Assembly (NCBI GenBank): GCA_023213315.1
Contig: JAKCPI010002417.1
Coordinates: forward strand, 1 to 64,000
Length of the DNA stretch: 64,000 bases
Direction: 5' to 3'
From: Euborellia annulipes
Lineage: Eukaryota > Arthropoda > Insecta > Dermaptera > Anisolabididae
The notes below the pieces were generated by a model. The model made no database searches. It saw only the letters and a program-made list of their open reading frames with translations, and was not told where the DNA came from. A program made the position numbers and the translations under genes. Of this stretch, positions 43,955 to 55,041 are shown piece by piece. The first letter of the stretch is position 1. The number at the start of each line of letters is the position of its first letter.

Positions 43955-44390
43955 ATTTATTTAAGGCCTTGTTCGGGATCGAAGGCCATTTAGACCCGGT
44001 CTCTTCTTTTTTTTTTTTTTAGTTTTTTTTTTTGAAAAAAAAACATTCACACTTTTTTCTCATTCACACTCACACTCACACACACATTCACACTGTCTTT
44101 TCGGCAGCTCAGGCCATATAAGACATTTACGATAACCGTTATTTATGAATTTATATATATTAGGGTCCAGGCATTTTTATTTAAGCCATCTGGTATCCAG
44201 ATGACTTAAATAAAATCATCGGACTGCCTGGGGTCCGAACCCGCGACGTTTGGTATATGAGGTTAGCACGCTAACCTCTACACCACGCCCCGTGGGCACC
44301 CGGTCTCTTCAATTGAAATAAATTTTTGTCGCAACGGGCCCTTCTTAGGACGGATCTCTAGAAGCCCGGCTTGGTGGTGGAATGGATATA
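43955..44390 (-). mobile_element. SINE-3 split by SINE-1
   Basis: The 3' part (TTTAAGGCCTTGTTCGGGAT, GAAGGCCATTTAGACCC) lies left of the insert and the rest (CAATTGAAATAAATTTTTGT, then a decayed head) lies right of it. Confidence 0.85.
44007..44297 (-). mobile_element. SINE-1, full length, with 13-bp target duplication
   Basis: ACCCGGTCTCTTC at 43994-44006 recurs at 44298-44310. Poly-T, TG-rich tail complement, the core CTTTTCGGCAGCTCAGGCCA, the internal hairpin and the tRNA-like head follow in minus order. Confidence 0.95.
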
Positions 44391-46514
44391 CTCAAATTGT
44401 ATTTATTGATAGATACGAAAAAAACCAAAGCATCTTGTATTTTGTATTTAGATACACAAAATACAAATATCTTGTTTTTAAGATACTTTTTCCGAGAATC
44501 TTGCCCATCTCTAAAATTGACTTATCTCTGTCATTTCTTCCTCCCTCGCCCCCAGTTCAATAAGTGCCAAGCCAGAAAAAAAAAAAAAAAAAAAAAAAAA
44601 CAAGATCTAACTTTACTGGTGTAACCAGAATGTTTTGGGTAGCCTATAAAAAAGTCGAGAATTTCCATATTTGGGTCCACTGCTAAACATACCTGGTATT
44701 TTCTTTTTTTAACATAAATGTTTGTATAAAATTTAGAAGCAAAAATAATTACATCAAACAGCCCGGGGCTAAAAACAAAAAACATTTACCCGCTGTTTAT
44801 ACAGGATATTATAATTAAATTCTTGTAAAATAAAATTTCTTGACATCTTTTTTTATTTTTTTACATTAATTTATTTTAATTTTCTCCCTTATTATTTTTT
44901 TTTTTTCTTTCTATCTTACTTAAAATAAAACCTTGATTAAATATTTTAATTAAAATACTTAGAAATAGCATTGAAAATGAAAAAAATCTTATATAAGAAG
45001 TAAAAATATTCTCCAACTCAAGATAATTTTGAAATGGAAATTGGAAATAATTGGAATTAAATTCATTTGTATATTACCCCATCAAAGAGAAATGTATTGC
45101 CAAATAAAACTTATTAAATAAGTTAATAAATACCAAAAATGTCAAGCGTTGATCAAAAACTTCAAATGTACAAATACTAAGTACGTCGTATATTTCAAAT
45201 TCACACTAACCAAGAAAGAATCTCCCTTAGCTGGAAGCTCTAGAAAGAAATGGAATGAATCCCTTATATTCCTATGGGGAACACTAACGCCATCTCTTGC
45301 CGCCTCGAATAACTCGGTAGTCTATAGTGTTCTAACCGTTTTTCGAGACGCGCACCTTAAAGAATAAAAAAATTCCTTTGATGAATTTTTAAAATTCTAT
45401 ATATTTTTCATTTTATTATTCCAACCTACACATACAGAATATTATTCTAACAATTGTAAATTAAAAAAAAAAAAAAATTACATCAAAGAAATGGAATTTT
45501 GAACTTGATTGTCTATCTCATGTTGTTGTTGTTGTTTTTACGTTTAATAAAAAGTAAAATCGATTTCAATTATTTATTAAATAATAATAAAAAAAAAAGT
45601 AATTCGGATGTTGAAATAAACTGAGAGAAACATATAAAAAGCCATTTCTGTTTATCTCTCATTTTGAGGATTGATAATAAGATTTGATTTGACCATCTGA
45701 TTTTATATCACCTAACTAACAAATGAAATTTGAAACAGAAAATGGACCAAGTTTTAAAAAAGAAGATTTAATCAAAATAAAAAATAAATATGAGCCTTAT
45801 TAGTCTACTAAAATTGTATAGTCGATTCTATTTGGCTAAATTTTTTAAAATTCATTCTAATTAAAAAAAAAAAAAAAAAAAAATATTTATTTTATTGGGT
45901 TAACACTCGGAATATCATACAAGGGAAGAAAAGCCGGAAGTATCATGAGCTTGGACTTCCCTCTCTCTTACGGATAAAAAAAAAAATCTATGGGATCGGA
46001 GTTTGTGATTTGTCCGACAGATTAAGGAAAGATCGTCTCAATTGTAATTAAAAAATGTTTTTTTTTTTTTTAGAAAATTGTATTTTATAACATGTTATAT
46101 GACTAGATCAGGCCGACCTACACATCGAGAGCCTTGTCTGAGGCCGTTTATTAATTTTTTTTAATGAGCCAATTTAGAGTTAAAACCTGAAGGGGCCGGG
46201 CCCCCTCAGGGAAAAAAAAAATTATATCCCGGCTACTGGGATTTATCCCCAAAGTAGGCTGCCCTACCAGAGAGAAAGTCTGGGTAGATATATTTTTTCT
46301 CCTCCTTGGAAATAGAGGATTTAGAATTTTTGATCCTCAAAAGATCAATATTATAATAAAAAAAAAAAATAGATCAAATAGATTAAAAATAAAGATTTAA
46401 AAATTATAGGTCTATTGTATTTTTTTACTTTCTTACATTTTTATTAGCATTTTTTATATTTTTCCAAAATTTCACTTTTTATATTGAATAAAATTTTTTT
46501 ATTTTTTGTTGCAG
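44391..46514. other. AT-rich non-coding stretch
   Basis: Poly-A runs near 44577-44600 and 45862-45883. A mixed patch at 45220-45360 holds a 72-codon ORF without recognised domains, and another patch lies at 46095-46300. No supported gene; if the exon at 46515 is real, this is intron. Confidence 0.4.
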
Positions 46515-46555
46515 ATTGGGGGTGGCGTGAGAATTTCAGGATTTAATCAACTCAA
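46515..46555 (+). CDS. Candidate 41-nt internal exon of an unknown gene
   Basis: A T-rich tract and TTGTTGCAG acceptor precede 41 bases, followed by a consensus donor GTAAGT at 46556. Only the frame beginning at the first base is open; it encodes IGGGVRISGFNQL plus two bases. The two other frames have stops. GC content is higher than the surroundings. A preceding exon would have to end on a codon boundary, which the 2082 exon does not, so unseen exons would be needed if both belong to one gene. Product not recognised. Confidence 0.42.
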
Positions 46556-46632
46556 GTAAGTAATAAACCTTTAAAAACACTTGAAATCAATATTTTTAAA
46601 TCAAATTAATTATTATTATTTGATATTCCTTT

Positions 46633-47017
46633 CGGGATCCCCGTTTATTTACCCAAGGTGCTTTCGTGCACGAAGAGACACACCTCAAACTCAACCGGCC
46701 TCTGGCCGTAGGCATCTACCGGTTCCCCGTGAAGTTACATTATTTCCTATCTCTAACTCCTCCTCCTACATTCGATTCTAGCTAGTGAACTAATCCTTAT
46801 TTCTGGTTCCACCCGGTTCCTTTTACCTATGTGAGAGAGGATATCCTAGTTTGACGAGAGATTCCCTCCTCACCGGCTTGTAGCCTACTCCTTTCGAAGA
46901 ATGCATCACTGAGAGTAAATATTTTTATTTTATGAAAAAATCCCGCAGGCCCAGGATGTGAACACAGATCTTCTTTGTAGAAGCCGACACCCTAGCTCGC
47001 TACACCAGCGAGCCCCC
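46633..47017 (-). mobile_element. SINE-2, reference copy
   Basis: Minus strand: tRNA-like head GGCTCGCTGGTGTAGCGAGC (A box), TGTGTTCACATCCTGGGCCT (B box), then a long body (GGGGAACCGGTAGATGCCTA, TTGAGTTTGAGGTGTGTCTC, AAACGGGGATCCCG). It lies just after the candidate exon. Confidence 0.85.
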
Positions 47018-48010
47018 AAAATTATTTACATTATTTATTTAAGGGGGGGTCTAAATTCCTGGTTATAGCCTTGTTCATAAAGATTGTAATATAGTCACCA
47101 CTGTCAAGTTATTTTTATATGAAACGAATGAATAATAGGTCTATCCTTAACAAAGGGACGAGGGGAACTTAAAATGGGGTTGCTAGATTATTTTTGTCCT
47201 TCATAATATAGTCTCTGCTATCATGGATATAAAAAAAGTCATAATTAAAAAATCATGAAATGTCAACTTTCTCTCACCCTCTTCTGATTTGAAATTTACT
47301 ATATCAAAAATTTATCGTTGAATTGAAAAAAAAAAAGAATTAAATTTGTAAATATATTACTTCACAAATTGCCATTATATGATTTATAATCCGTTATTGA
47401 CATGTTTACCCGATCAGTTTTGACTGTTCTATTCTGCACATTCCTTGATTGTATCGAAATCTGTTTCAATGAGGCAGGCAGCCAGGCCCCATCTGTCATT
47501 TCGGACGAAAATGGCCATTTGCGCGAATAAAGATACCATTAACGGGAATGAGAGAGACAGAGAGAGAATAGGAACAATTTGCAATGGGGCCAATATTATG
47601 CCTACCGTTGGGTATCATCATTCAGTAATTTATATATACAGAGGCGTTGTTAAACCGGACGGTCAATATTCAAGATTAGCCAGAGATAATTGCCCATATG
47701 ACAAGAGCAAATGTTGCTTAGAGGGTTGTTACATTGGTAAATATTTACAAAGCTATCAGATCTGATGATTATTTCAATTGCACAAAAGAAAAGAAAAAAG
47801 GGTGGGTGACACGTGACTCCACTCATATTTCAACATATTACCCATTCAATGGCTAATACGTTTTTTAAACAAAGCAAAATATTCCCATCACAGCTTGACT
47901 GTGAAAATCGTGAAAGATAATTTTTCCAAAAATTTTTTTAAATTGTACGAGTATACCGGTACTCTTTGTGGCTGCAGAGGACATTTAGTTTAGACGAGGA
48001 TTCGCCTCAG
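47018..48010. other. Non-coding stretch with one unsupported ORF
   Basis: Mixed composition at 47440-47800, where a 106-codon plus-strand ORF ends at 47765. Without domains or splice support I leave it uncalled. Confidence 0.35.
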
Positions 48011-48011
48011 G

Positions 48012-48225
48012 CCTAATAAGTTTGTGGACTTTTTGATTTTTCATTATTTTCTATTTTTCAATGGCAAAAAGGCGAGGGTTCGCAGCAGGCGAAACAACCA
48101 AATAAGTTTGCGAACCTATGGATATTTCATTTTTTTTATTTTGCAATGGCAAAAAAGGCGTGGGCTCGCCGCAGGCGAACCGGAGTCTAATAAGTTTGTT
48201 GACCTTTCGCTACCAGCTAGGCCAA
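48012..48225 (+). repeat. About 87-bp tandem repeat, 2.5 units
   Basis: AATAAGTTTG recurs at 48015, 48101 and 48189. Each unit carries TTTTTCAATGGCAAAAAGGC-like sequence and a GGGTTCGCAGCAGGCGAA-like block. It adjoins the left end of the next hAT element. Confidence 0.85.
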
Positions 48226-48251
48226 GCCCGAGGGCCCGATGAGAGAGACAG

Positions 48252-49226
48252 CAGTGGCGTAACCAGGGGCGAGGGGGGCTCGAGCCCCCGCCCCAGGCGC
48301 ATCGAGCCTTTGGCGCCCCCGGAACCGGCATAGGCGCCCTACGGCCTCTAAAATATAGCCCAGCGTATGTGATTTTATCATATTCTTTTCATCGATTGTC
48401 TTAAAAAATTGATTGTTTTCTTTTAAAATTATATTACAACTTGAATTCTACTATTTTAAATGAATTTAATTCCAAAAATAATAAATAACGTATATAGAGG
48501 TTTATAATTAAAATTTTTTTTTATTTTGCAATATATAAGCCTTAATTTGAAGTTTTAAGGCTGTGGAGATTTACTCAGGATTCGTATAAGCCTTAATATT
48601 TAATTTTTTGGAATTCAAAATTTTTTAAGCATGAAGGAATTGAGCTATGAGACTGAAATGTTATATTTAGTTAAACACCCCCCGGGAACGTGAAAATAAG
48701 CTTTTAATCAAAATCGGCCAAAAGTACTAGTATTTTACTGATAGTTTTTCAGTTTTTTTCGATTTTCTCAAATGAAAGGGCTTTTACCATTCTTCAGGCC
48801 CGCCCGAGCCCGCCCGGAATTTTTCAAACCCGCCCATTCCCGCCCGAGATTTAGTGAATGAATGAACGAATGTCTAGCAATTTTTAAATAAAATTTCATT
48901 TGCATGCCGTGAAATAAAATACTCTATTTTAAAAAGTTTTTATTCTTTGATATTTTCCCGAAAACTGAATAGTTTTTTGAAATAATCACAGAAGAAAACG
49001 ACATTTTTCGTAAAAGCAAAGAAAAAATCAAAACAAAATCATACAGGGTCATAAAAACATGTAAATATAAACAAATTTGCTGAGAAAATTACTGGATGCA
49101 AGAAATTTGCCCGCCAAGGCAATTGCTCGCCGAAGGCGAGCAAGGGGTCCAGGGGCCGAGCCCCTGGAAAATCGGCGCCCTAGTTGAGCTTCGCCCCCCC
49201 GCCCTCAAAGGCTGGTTACGCCGCTG
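48252..49226. mobile_element. hAT-like element, composite
   Basis: Ends CAGTGGCGTAACCAGGGGCG and GGCTGGTTACGCCGCTG. GATGAGAGAGAC flanks both sides (48238-48249, with two extra bases before the element, and 49227-49238), an unusually long duplication for hAT. It contains an HP fragment, a CCCGCCCGAG-rich patch and, at 49128-49171, a GC hairpin like the one near the Helitron end. Confidence 0.8.
48625..48775 (-). mobile_element. HP-family fragment inside the hAT element
   Basis: AAGCATGAAGGAATTGAGCT, ACGTGAAAATAAGCTTTTAA and TTTTTTTCGATTTTCTCAAA in minus order. Both ends are cut. Confidence 0.85.
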
Positions 49227-50579
49227 GATGAGAGAGACTGGTTAGAATTAAATACATAAAAAATTTGAATTTCTTTAAATAATTATTTCTCTTTCTAAAA
49301 TTTTAAATATTATTTTATCTCTCAATATTCACTAAAATAATATTTATTCATAGAAACCATTTTATTAAGCACTAGTGTTTGTTAATTCTACGGGGTTTTG
49401 ACGAATCATCTCTTTGAACTGGAGGGGAATTTTTTTTCAAAAGTTTTTTCTATTTTTTTTATTTAAAAAAAAATCCTCTTTGATTTTCGTTTACGGTAAT
49501 TGAGATATATATCTCCTTTAACAACGATTAAAAAGATATTAAAAAGAAGAGCTAGTGAATAATAAATAAAACTATTTAACATTTTTATTCAACCACTGTT
49601 TGTTTAAAGAGAGGGAAAGGGAGAGCGATTTAACAACTTTAATAAAATTATCTTTTCAAACAGGCCATCGAATCGTTTAATTCTCTGTAGAACAAGCAAC
49701 TATAGGGTGTAATTTCTTTGATGTTTGCATATAAAATATTAGTGAAAGGGAATAATGGCGAAAAAATAAAAAAATAACTAAAAGAGAAATGTCTGGCTAT
49801 TGAACATTTAACGGGAAAAATTTTATGTTTGTTTCTTTAGGATGGACATGAATAAAAAAATATAAAAAAAAAATGTCGACGGTTAAAATTATATTGGCCA
49901 AATTCCAAATCCAATAGAATGTAGACAATAATAAAATCTAAATATTCAGGGAATATTAAAAAGAAAAGAGAACAATATTTGACTTGATATGGGATTAAAT
50001 GGTCCAGGAAATTTTTTTATTTTAATAACATATAAGCCAGACTTTCCTTCTTTTTTTTATTAATCTTTATAAGTATAATTTTAATACTCTAGATATACAT
50101 TTGAAATTAGTATTAGGATATAAAACTGATATTTTACAATATATCTCTAAAATGGATGGATTGAAAATAGGGGCTATATTTCCGATTTCATCAACTTTAT
50201 AATAATAATTTGCCTAATTGTTATCTTTTTATATCTATTCAAAATCGAAATCTAAAATTTTTCCAAAGAATCAAAGATCGAATTACTAATCTTTCAAGGT
50301 TTATAGAATTTGAAACTTTTTTTCAAAGATTTATACTAAAAAAAAAATCTCTGGCAACGGGGGACATGGCACTAAAAATAATATAATAGGCATGTAATGA
50401 AAAAAAAAAATCATATTGAATTAAAAAGATGAAATTTAAAATCCAAAAAATCTTACAGGATTGCTAAGATTTTGAGAAGTGGATCGCCGTCATTTTCCTT
50501 CCCATTATTGAATTTTGCCCATCCCCGGCTATTAGATGAATGAAAATAATCGAGAAGTGAACACGCAAGTGTGAAGCCT
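49227..50579. other. AT-rich non-coding stretch
   Basis: No gene or assigned repeat. Confidence 0.45.
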
Positions 50580-50735
50580 TCTTTTTTTTACCACTCACAC
50601 TTTTTTCCCATTCACACTCACATTCACACTTACATACACAGTCTTTTCGGCAACTTAGGCCATTTAAGACTTTTTTACGATAGCCCTTATTTGTAAATAT
50701 ATCTATTTGGGGTCCAGACATTCTTGTGAAGCATT
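50580..50735 (-). mobile_element. SINE-1 copy, 5'-truncated
   Basis: Poly-T, TTCCCATTCACACTCACATT, the core CTTTTCGGCAACTTAGGCCA and GGGGTCCAGACATTCTTG. The hairpin and tRNA-like head are missing. Confidence 0.85.
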
Positions 50736-51309
50736 CTTATTTACTTTATTTGGGTTCATGATATGAAAATCTAAGCAAGCCTCTCTTCAATCACTCTGAT
50801 GAGGCAAAGATAAAGAGTGTGAAAACTTGATATTAGTGTTAGTATATTATTTCTGCTTTAAGTTGATGTGATTAAAACACAAAAAAAAGCAAGATTAGTT
50901 TTTGCAAAAACGAAATTTGCTGCATCCATCTTTTCACTTATACTAGTTTACTGCAGATATTTATAGAGTTATAAACCTCATTTTGATAGTTTTTTGAGAT
51001 ATTAATAATTTTTCATGCTTTTTTTTATTACAAATATAAGATAATAATAAAAACCAATAAAGAAAAAAAATTAACAATTTGATCGGGAAGGGGGAAGGGG
51101 AGAAAGCTTATCACCCCCGGGGAATAAATTTATGCTTTGACAAAAAAACAATAACTTTAAAAAGAGAATCTCCCCCTCTGCCAATCTGCCTGCTCATTCA
51201 TAATATAAATATTCATACATATATTTTCATAATGAATATAAACAAAGCCGAAATTATTATTTTTCTAATTAAAAAAAAAATGTATATTCTATTTTTTTCA
51301 TGCTTTTTT
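50736..51309. other. AT-rich non-coding stretch
   Basis: No gene or assigned repeat. Confidence 0.45.
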
Positions 51310-51415
51310 TTTACTTTCTCGTATAGTATATAAAGAGAAAGTATTGTAATTGTCAAAAAATTCGACTTTGAGATTATGATGATTCTCCACGTTTTAAAAT
51401 AAATGATCTGGCTGC
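51310..51415 (-). mobile_element. HP-family fragment, outer end, diverged
   Basis: TTACTTTCTCGTATAGTATA, GAGAAAGTATTGTAATTGTC and TCTCCACGTTTTAAAATAA. The rest of the element is absent. Confidence 0.65.
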
Positions 51416-51557
51416 TTGCTTTTTTAAGCAATCATGTTCACACACACAGACGTAATTCCAAAAGAATATACGAGAAATTTTTGGAGAAGTCATTCTCGAT
51501 TTATTTTTTTACTAATAATATATATATATAATAAAATATTTAAATTTCTGAAAAAAG

Positions 51558-51840
51558 TATGACCTCCCGAGTCGAAATCGAACGCCTGGTTTGAGTCTAC
51601 AAAACCTCAGAATCTAATTGTTGTCTAAGTAGACTTAACAGAATCAAACTAGGATTTGAAAGCATGGTTTCTATGGAAATTTGATAGTCTGGTTTGGTTC
51701 TAACAAGTCTACTTATGTCCTCTTGACATGTTTAGACTCAGACCAGGTATTCGAAATACTGGTTTAAGTCTACCAGATCTACTATTACGACCAGCAGCAT
51801 TGAATGCTGGAATCCTAGTTTAGGCCTATAAATTCTCATT
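51558..51840. repeat. Relative of the 53.5-kb modular palindromic element
   Basis: Opens with CCCGAGTCGAAATCGAACGC then CTGGTTTGAGTC and holds several diverged copies of the motif CTGGTTTNAGTCTA in both orientations. It lacks a matching inverted end. Confidence 0.7.
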
Positions 51841-51900
51841 TAAAATTTGTTTATATACATATATACAGAGTGACAAAAAAGTTATGATAATTTTGTTAGA

Positions 51901-52091
51901 TTAGCAAAGAGGTATGCTTGTGTGTGAATGAGAAAAATAACTTTTAGAGTGTTTTCTTCAAATATTTCGAAGACATTTAATAGCACTTCACCGCTGATGA
52001 AGAAGTCCTATTAAATGCCATCGAAATATTTGAAGAAAACACTCTAAAGTTATTTTTCTCATTGCCAAAAACAAGCATACCTCTTTGCTAA
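51901..52091. mobile_element. Foldback palindrome with GAAAT module
   Basis: TTAGCAAAGAGGTATGCTTG and AGAGTGTTTTCTTCAAATAT on the left are mirrored on the right. The loop holds CGCTGATGAAGAAGTCC. Confidence 0.88.
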
Positions 52092-52123
52092 TTTATACAA
52101 CTTGGCACTCCACATTGAAATTT

Positions 52124-52228
52124 TTTTACTTTCACTTACATCAATATATGTTAATATATATAGAGAGAAAGTATTGGATTCATGTCAAAAATTCGATGTC
52201 GAGATTTTGATGGACCTTCACGTTTTGC
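52124..52228 (-). mobile_element. HP-family fragment, outer end
   Basis: TTTACTTTCACTTACATCAA, GAGAAAGTATTGGATTCATG and TTGATGGACCTTCACGTTTT. Confidence 0.82.
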
Positions 52229-52314
52229 CTCTTCATTTCGCTACAATTAAATTCTTAAACAAAGAAAAATCAAATTAATCTTTAAATAAAATATTTTTTG
52301 TGGAAGCGATTAGT

Positions 52315-52744
52315 AAATGCAGGCAGCCGAAATAAAAACGCTCTCCGATTCCTTTGAATGTCCAGACGTTTCGGGCAAAAATTTATTCGCCCATCCTCAG
52401 TGAACTATTCTAGTGGGAGAGAGTTAAGTCTCCTTTGGTATACATAGTTGTTGTTGATCCTACTACGTATTCTATTTAATGTAACAATATGATGATAAAT
52501 GAGTTTTTTGTTGTTAAGAATTTTTTGCTTGGCTTTTCATAGTCAAGATACAATCAAGTCATATTGTTACATTAAGTAGAATACGTAGTAGGACTTAACT
52601 TTAGCTATGTATATTATAGAGGACTTAACTCTCTCCCACTAGAATAGTTCACTGAGGATGGGCGAGCAAACCCTTTTGCCCGAAACGTTCTGGACATTCA
52701 AAGGGAATCGAGGAGCGTTTTTATTTCTTGGCTGCCTGCATTTA
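52315..52744. mobile_element. Large foldback palindrome with GAAACG module
   Basis: Arms of about 165 bp. AAATGCAGGCAGCCGAAATA, CGCCCATCCTCAGTGAACTA and CCTACTACGTATTCTATTTA are each mirrored on the right. On the plus strand the right arm reads ACTGAGGATGGGC, loop, GCCCGAAACGTTC. Confidence 0.92.
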
Positions 52745-53520
52745 TATCTCTTCCTCAATACATTTCCAGCCATTAAACATTAAAATATTTTTTTGTTTAA
52801 ATATCGAATTTTCTTTAATTTGAGAATAAGATAACATATATTTAAAAAATTTTAAAAATTCCAAAATGCTTTCTTCGTGTCAATTCCAATATTTCTGGAG
52901 ATTCATTACTGAAATAGTTTTAAAGAAAATATGGATGTAAAAATGAGTTTCCATCTCTAAAATAAATCACATTCTTATCTTGACTGTATATGTAGGCCTA
53001 TTAGCTATCACATGTGGAAAATATTTTTTCTTTTCAGTAAGAACTTCATTTAGTTCTGAAAATGTGAAAAATATATAAATTAATTTTATAAATTTATAAT
53101 CTTTTTTAATTTGTCTTCTCTACCTTTCAAAATGACATGAATGGCCAATGTTCCTTGTATTCATTTATTAAAATTAAAGTGGCTTCTTCAGGCCAATGTG
53201 TTTTTACAACTAAAATTTATAATGGAATATAATTGAAAAAATTAATTAGAATATAAGATAAATATATATATAAATAAAAATAAAAAATAACAGCTAACCT
53301 TATCATTTTGTTTTGGCTTGTTTTTATAACGTTGACCCTTAAATAAATAAAAATAATTACTAAAAATAAAGAAAATTAATGAAAAAAAATGAAAAATAAA
53401 ACTTAAAACTTACTTCTTTATCGGATAATTAAATCCAAATGCGGTATCCAAGGAATGAAAGAAAATGAAAGGTGGTCATCTATTAAAGCTTTGGCGCTGA
53501 GATCGCACTGTTTTTAATTT
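52745..53520. other. AT-rich non-coding stretch
   Basis: No gene or assigned repeat. Confidence 0.45.
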
Positions 53521-53553
53521 TACCTGAGAGGATAAAGGTTCAAACCAGTACTT

Positions 53554-53959
53554 CCCGAGTCAAAATCGAACGCCTGGTTTGAACCTTTAGTCCCTCAATT
53601 GAAGATCGCAAGGTTCAAGCCAGGCGTTCAAGTACTGGTTTGAAACTTCTAATTTCTCTTGGCAGGTTTAGTAGGCTCAAGCCAGGCTTTCAATTTTGAC
53701 TAAATACTGGTTTGAACCTTCTAATTTCTCCCGGTAGGTTTAGTAGGTTTTTAACCAAATTTTAATCCTATCAAATAACAAAGGAATTGAGGACTAAAAA
53801 GGTTCAAACCAGGCGTTCAAGTACTGGTTTGAATCTTCTAATTCTCCTGGTAGAATCAGCAGGGCTTTCACAAAATTGTAAATAAATAACATCCCATCAA
53901 ATAACAAGTGGGAATTCAGACTCAAAAGGTTCAAACCAGGCGTTCGATTTCGACTCGGG
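53554..53959. mobile_element. TIR element built of palindromic modules
   Basis: About 35-bp ends: CCCGAGTCAAAATCGAACGC then CTGGTTTGAACCTT, mirrored with one mismatch at 53925-53959. Inside, three more modules contain TTCAAACCAG / CTGGTTTGAA-type inverted pairs around GCGTTCAAGTA, alternating with a linker near TTCTAATTTCTC. There is no ORF of note. Confidence 0.82.
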
Positions 53960-54034
53960 CTTATACATGTTCTTTTTCTAATCTTAAACAAGTATTTTCA
54001 TTTTGCTTAAAAAATTTTCAATAATATGTAATCT

Positions 54035-54825
54035 TCTTCTGTCCTCATCCCATTCCTCCCGCGATGCGGGGTCGGTCCCCAATCTTTTCCCTCCAACCCT
54101 ACCATGCTTTTGCGACCGGAAAGAAATAGGACAGGCCGGCTCCGTCGCACCTGTCTGACGCCTGTTGAAAAGAGGAAGTAAGAATGAATAAATTTATTAC
54201 GGGCCAGGGCTTTTTGCCCCATTAGCCCTCAGAAAATTTTACAATTGTACAATATATAGTATAATTTAAATTCTCCACAATAATGTTTGACACATGAAGA
54301 AAACAAAGAGAGGAAAAGAGAGAAAGAGTTGAAGATAAAAAAAAAAAAAAAAAAAAAGATTAAAAGTAAAATTCAAGAGCGAGTTGGCAGAAACCGTCTA
54401 CAGTCTCTAACTGGCACCCCGGAGAAAGTGAGCCTCACCCTGTCAGCAAATACCCGAGACTTGGCGCCCTTTCGTCCACCGGTAAACTATTCCACAACCG
54501 CATGAATCGAACCCTGAAGGATTTGTCATAGAGAGTAGTCCTATGCATGGGAATCACCAAGTCACAAGGCTTCATTCTGACCCGAGTCTCTCAAAATAGT
54601 TGTTAAAATAGGCCGGTGCTACTTCGCCAGTACATTCCACCTTAAGCTTCAGGACATGACACGTCTCTCATTCTCTCCGGCTTCAGCCAACCCAATTTCT
54701 CATAGTACTCAAGGAAGAGATAGACGCGACAAATACAAAGAACTGAAGGACTGCCTGTCCCAGCTCGGGCAGCTCGTGGTCACCATCCACGTACCCACGA
54801 GATGTGGGTTCCTGAGCGATTCAAT
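54035..54825 (-). repeat. Dispersed repeat R, copy 3, split by a LINE fragment
   Basis: Minus strand: CGCTCAGGAACCCACATCTC ... GGACAGGCAGTCC and then, beyond the insert, CAACAGGCGTCAGACAGGTG ... CCCCGCATCGCGGGAGG. The insert occupies about 54190-54710. Confidence 0.85.
54435..54710 (-). pseudogene. Frameshifted LINE reverse-transcriptase C-terminus
   Basis: Three overlapping frames read EYYEKLGWLKPERMRD, then HVLKLKVECTGEV / APAYFNNYFERLGSE, then KPCDLVIPMHRTTLYD followed by SFRVRFMRLWNSLPVDE and a stop at 54435-54437. These match the end of a CR1/L2-type ORF2, broken by at least two frameshifts. The 3' UTR runs left to AATAAATTTATTC near 54190. Short CTTCCTT-like flanks fit a target duplication in repeat R. 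Confidence 0.82.
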
Positions 54826-55041
54826 AATATGTAATGCAACAGGCAATAATAATAGAATTCCATAATTTTTGGTATCTCATTCGCCTGTGATGTAGATAAC
54901 CATTGAGACAGCTTGTCGTTTCAGTTGCCTATAAGGCAGGCAAATAATCACATTTTTTTTATAGACCCAATTAGGAAGCAATAAAGAGACTATAAATCAT
55001 TTAAATTTGATCATATTCTATTAAATAAAATCAAGGAAGCC

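Noticed and set aside
45149..45367. 72-codon ORF in a mixed-composition patch
   Set aside because: No motif, no splice context, and it starts in plain AT-rich sequence.
47445..47765. 106-codon ORF ending in a cysteine-containing stretch (NCPYDKSKCCLEGCYIGK)
   Set aside because: The cysteine spacing is interesting, but there is no signal peptide, splice support or domain I can recognise, and the upstream part looks like non-coding sequence.
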